Origin: JAWXCH01 sp034440595
GTDB lineage: Bacteria; Planctomycetota; Planctomycetia; Pirellulales; JALHPA01
Direction: 5' to 3'
NCBI GenBank assembly: GCA_034440595.1
Contig: JAWXCH010000428.1
Span: 1-6,373, forward strand
DNA length: 6,373 nt
Positions 6,179 to 6,373 of the stretch are shown here, one piece after another. Under the pieces are notes generated by a model that saw only the letters and a list, made by a program, of their open reading frames with translations, had not been told where the DNA came from and searched no databases. Position numbers and translations under genes: made by a program. The stretch's first letter is position 1. Each line of letters starts with the position of its first letter.

Positions 6179-6373
6179 TCAGCGGACCGTTCCCCCAGAA
6201 CTACCATCCTCTCGCCGGGCCCATTCGCGGCGGATTTCGGCCAGGCCTTTGACGCACAGTTCAAACTCATGGCTGAGGCGGTTGAGCAGTTCGTTTTCTT
6301 CCGGAGCAGATTCGGCGGGCAAGGTGCTGGCCACGTAGTAGTTCCATTTGCCTTGCTGATAATAGTCCAAAAA
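6179..6373 (-). CDS. C-terminal part of an unrecognised gene, truncated by window edge
   Basis: Reading leftward, 64 residues are open from the right edge to a TGA stop at 6181-6179. The frame is open at the edge, so the real start probably lies outside; a TTG at 6370-6368 is the only near-edge alternative. The visible part begins DYYQQGKWNYYVAST, then a Pro/Glu-rich turn, then a probable amphipathic helix containing NELLNRLSHEFELC and ending in basic-acidic EIRREWARRE, before a short Gly/Ser tail. Third codon positions are mostly G or C, as in the neighbouring genes, and no gene opposes it on the + strand, which supports real coding. I do not recognise a family. It converges on the ATPase gene with only 33 bases between stops. 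Confidence 0.55.
   Translation of the reverse strand, partial: FLDYYQQGKWNYYVASTLPAESAPEENELLNRLSHEFELCVKGLAEIRREWARREDGSSGGTVR

Overview
The window carries a bacterial chromosomal segment of roughly mid-50s percent GC with ordinary housekeeping and accessory genes. There are no mobile elements, CRISPR arrays, tRNA or rRNA genes. The gene types suggest a planctomycete, possibly a member of the Pirellulales: an exported SMP-30/gluconolactonase-family protein, a large lipoprotein with a two-helix membrane anchor, and an ABC-2-type ATPase whose Q-loop region reads MPDNFGVYDGM. That placement is inference from general resemblance and was not confirmed by any search.

Layout. (1) Positions 1-1095, + strand: the C-terminal three quarters of anthranilate synthase component I (trpE), cut by the left edge. 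(2) Positions 1096-1206: a spacer holding a two-box element. (3) Positions 1207-2340, + strand: an exported SMP-30/gluconolactonase-like beta-propeller protein. (4) Positions 2341-2489: a spacer holding a second copy of the same two-box element. (5) Positions 2490-5069, + strand: an 859-residue lipoprotein with two mid-protein membrane helices. (6) Positions 5069-6145, + strand: an ABC transporter ATPase whose start codon shares one base with the preceding stop codon. (7) Positions 6146-6178: a short convergent spacer with a GC-rich hairpin at its left end. (8) Positions 6179-6373, - strand: the C-terminal end of an unrecognised gene that runs off the right edge.

How the genes work together. 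The lipoprotein and the ATPase are very probably one translationally coupled unit. They resemble the accessory-component plus ATPase pairs of ABC-2-type export systems. No polytopic permease is encoded in the window, so the membrane channel partner must lie elsewhere or the pair works differently. trpE belongs to tryptophan biosynthesis, and its TrpG partner is not visible.

The most unusual observation is non-coding. The spacers before the SMP-30 gene and before the lipoprotein gene share an exact 11-mer, GAAACCGTTAC. Exactly 43 bases beyond it each has a second box, CTAA(A/T)GTTAC(A/C)TTT. Both copies therefore present GTTAC twice at a 53-base interval. Similarity continues toward both start codons, after a 22-base insertion in the second copy. 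This suggests a shared regulatory or leader element that may place the two transcription units under common control.
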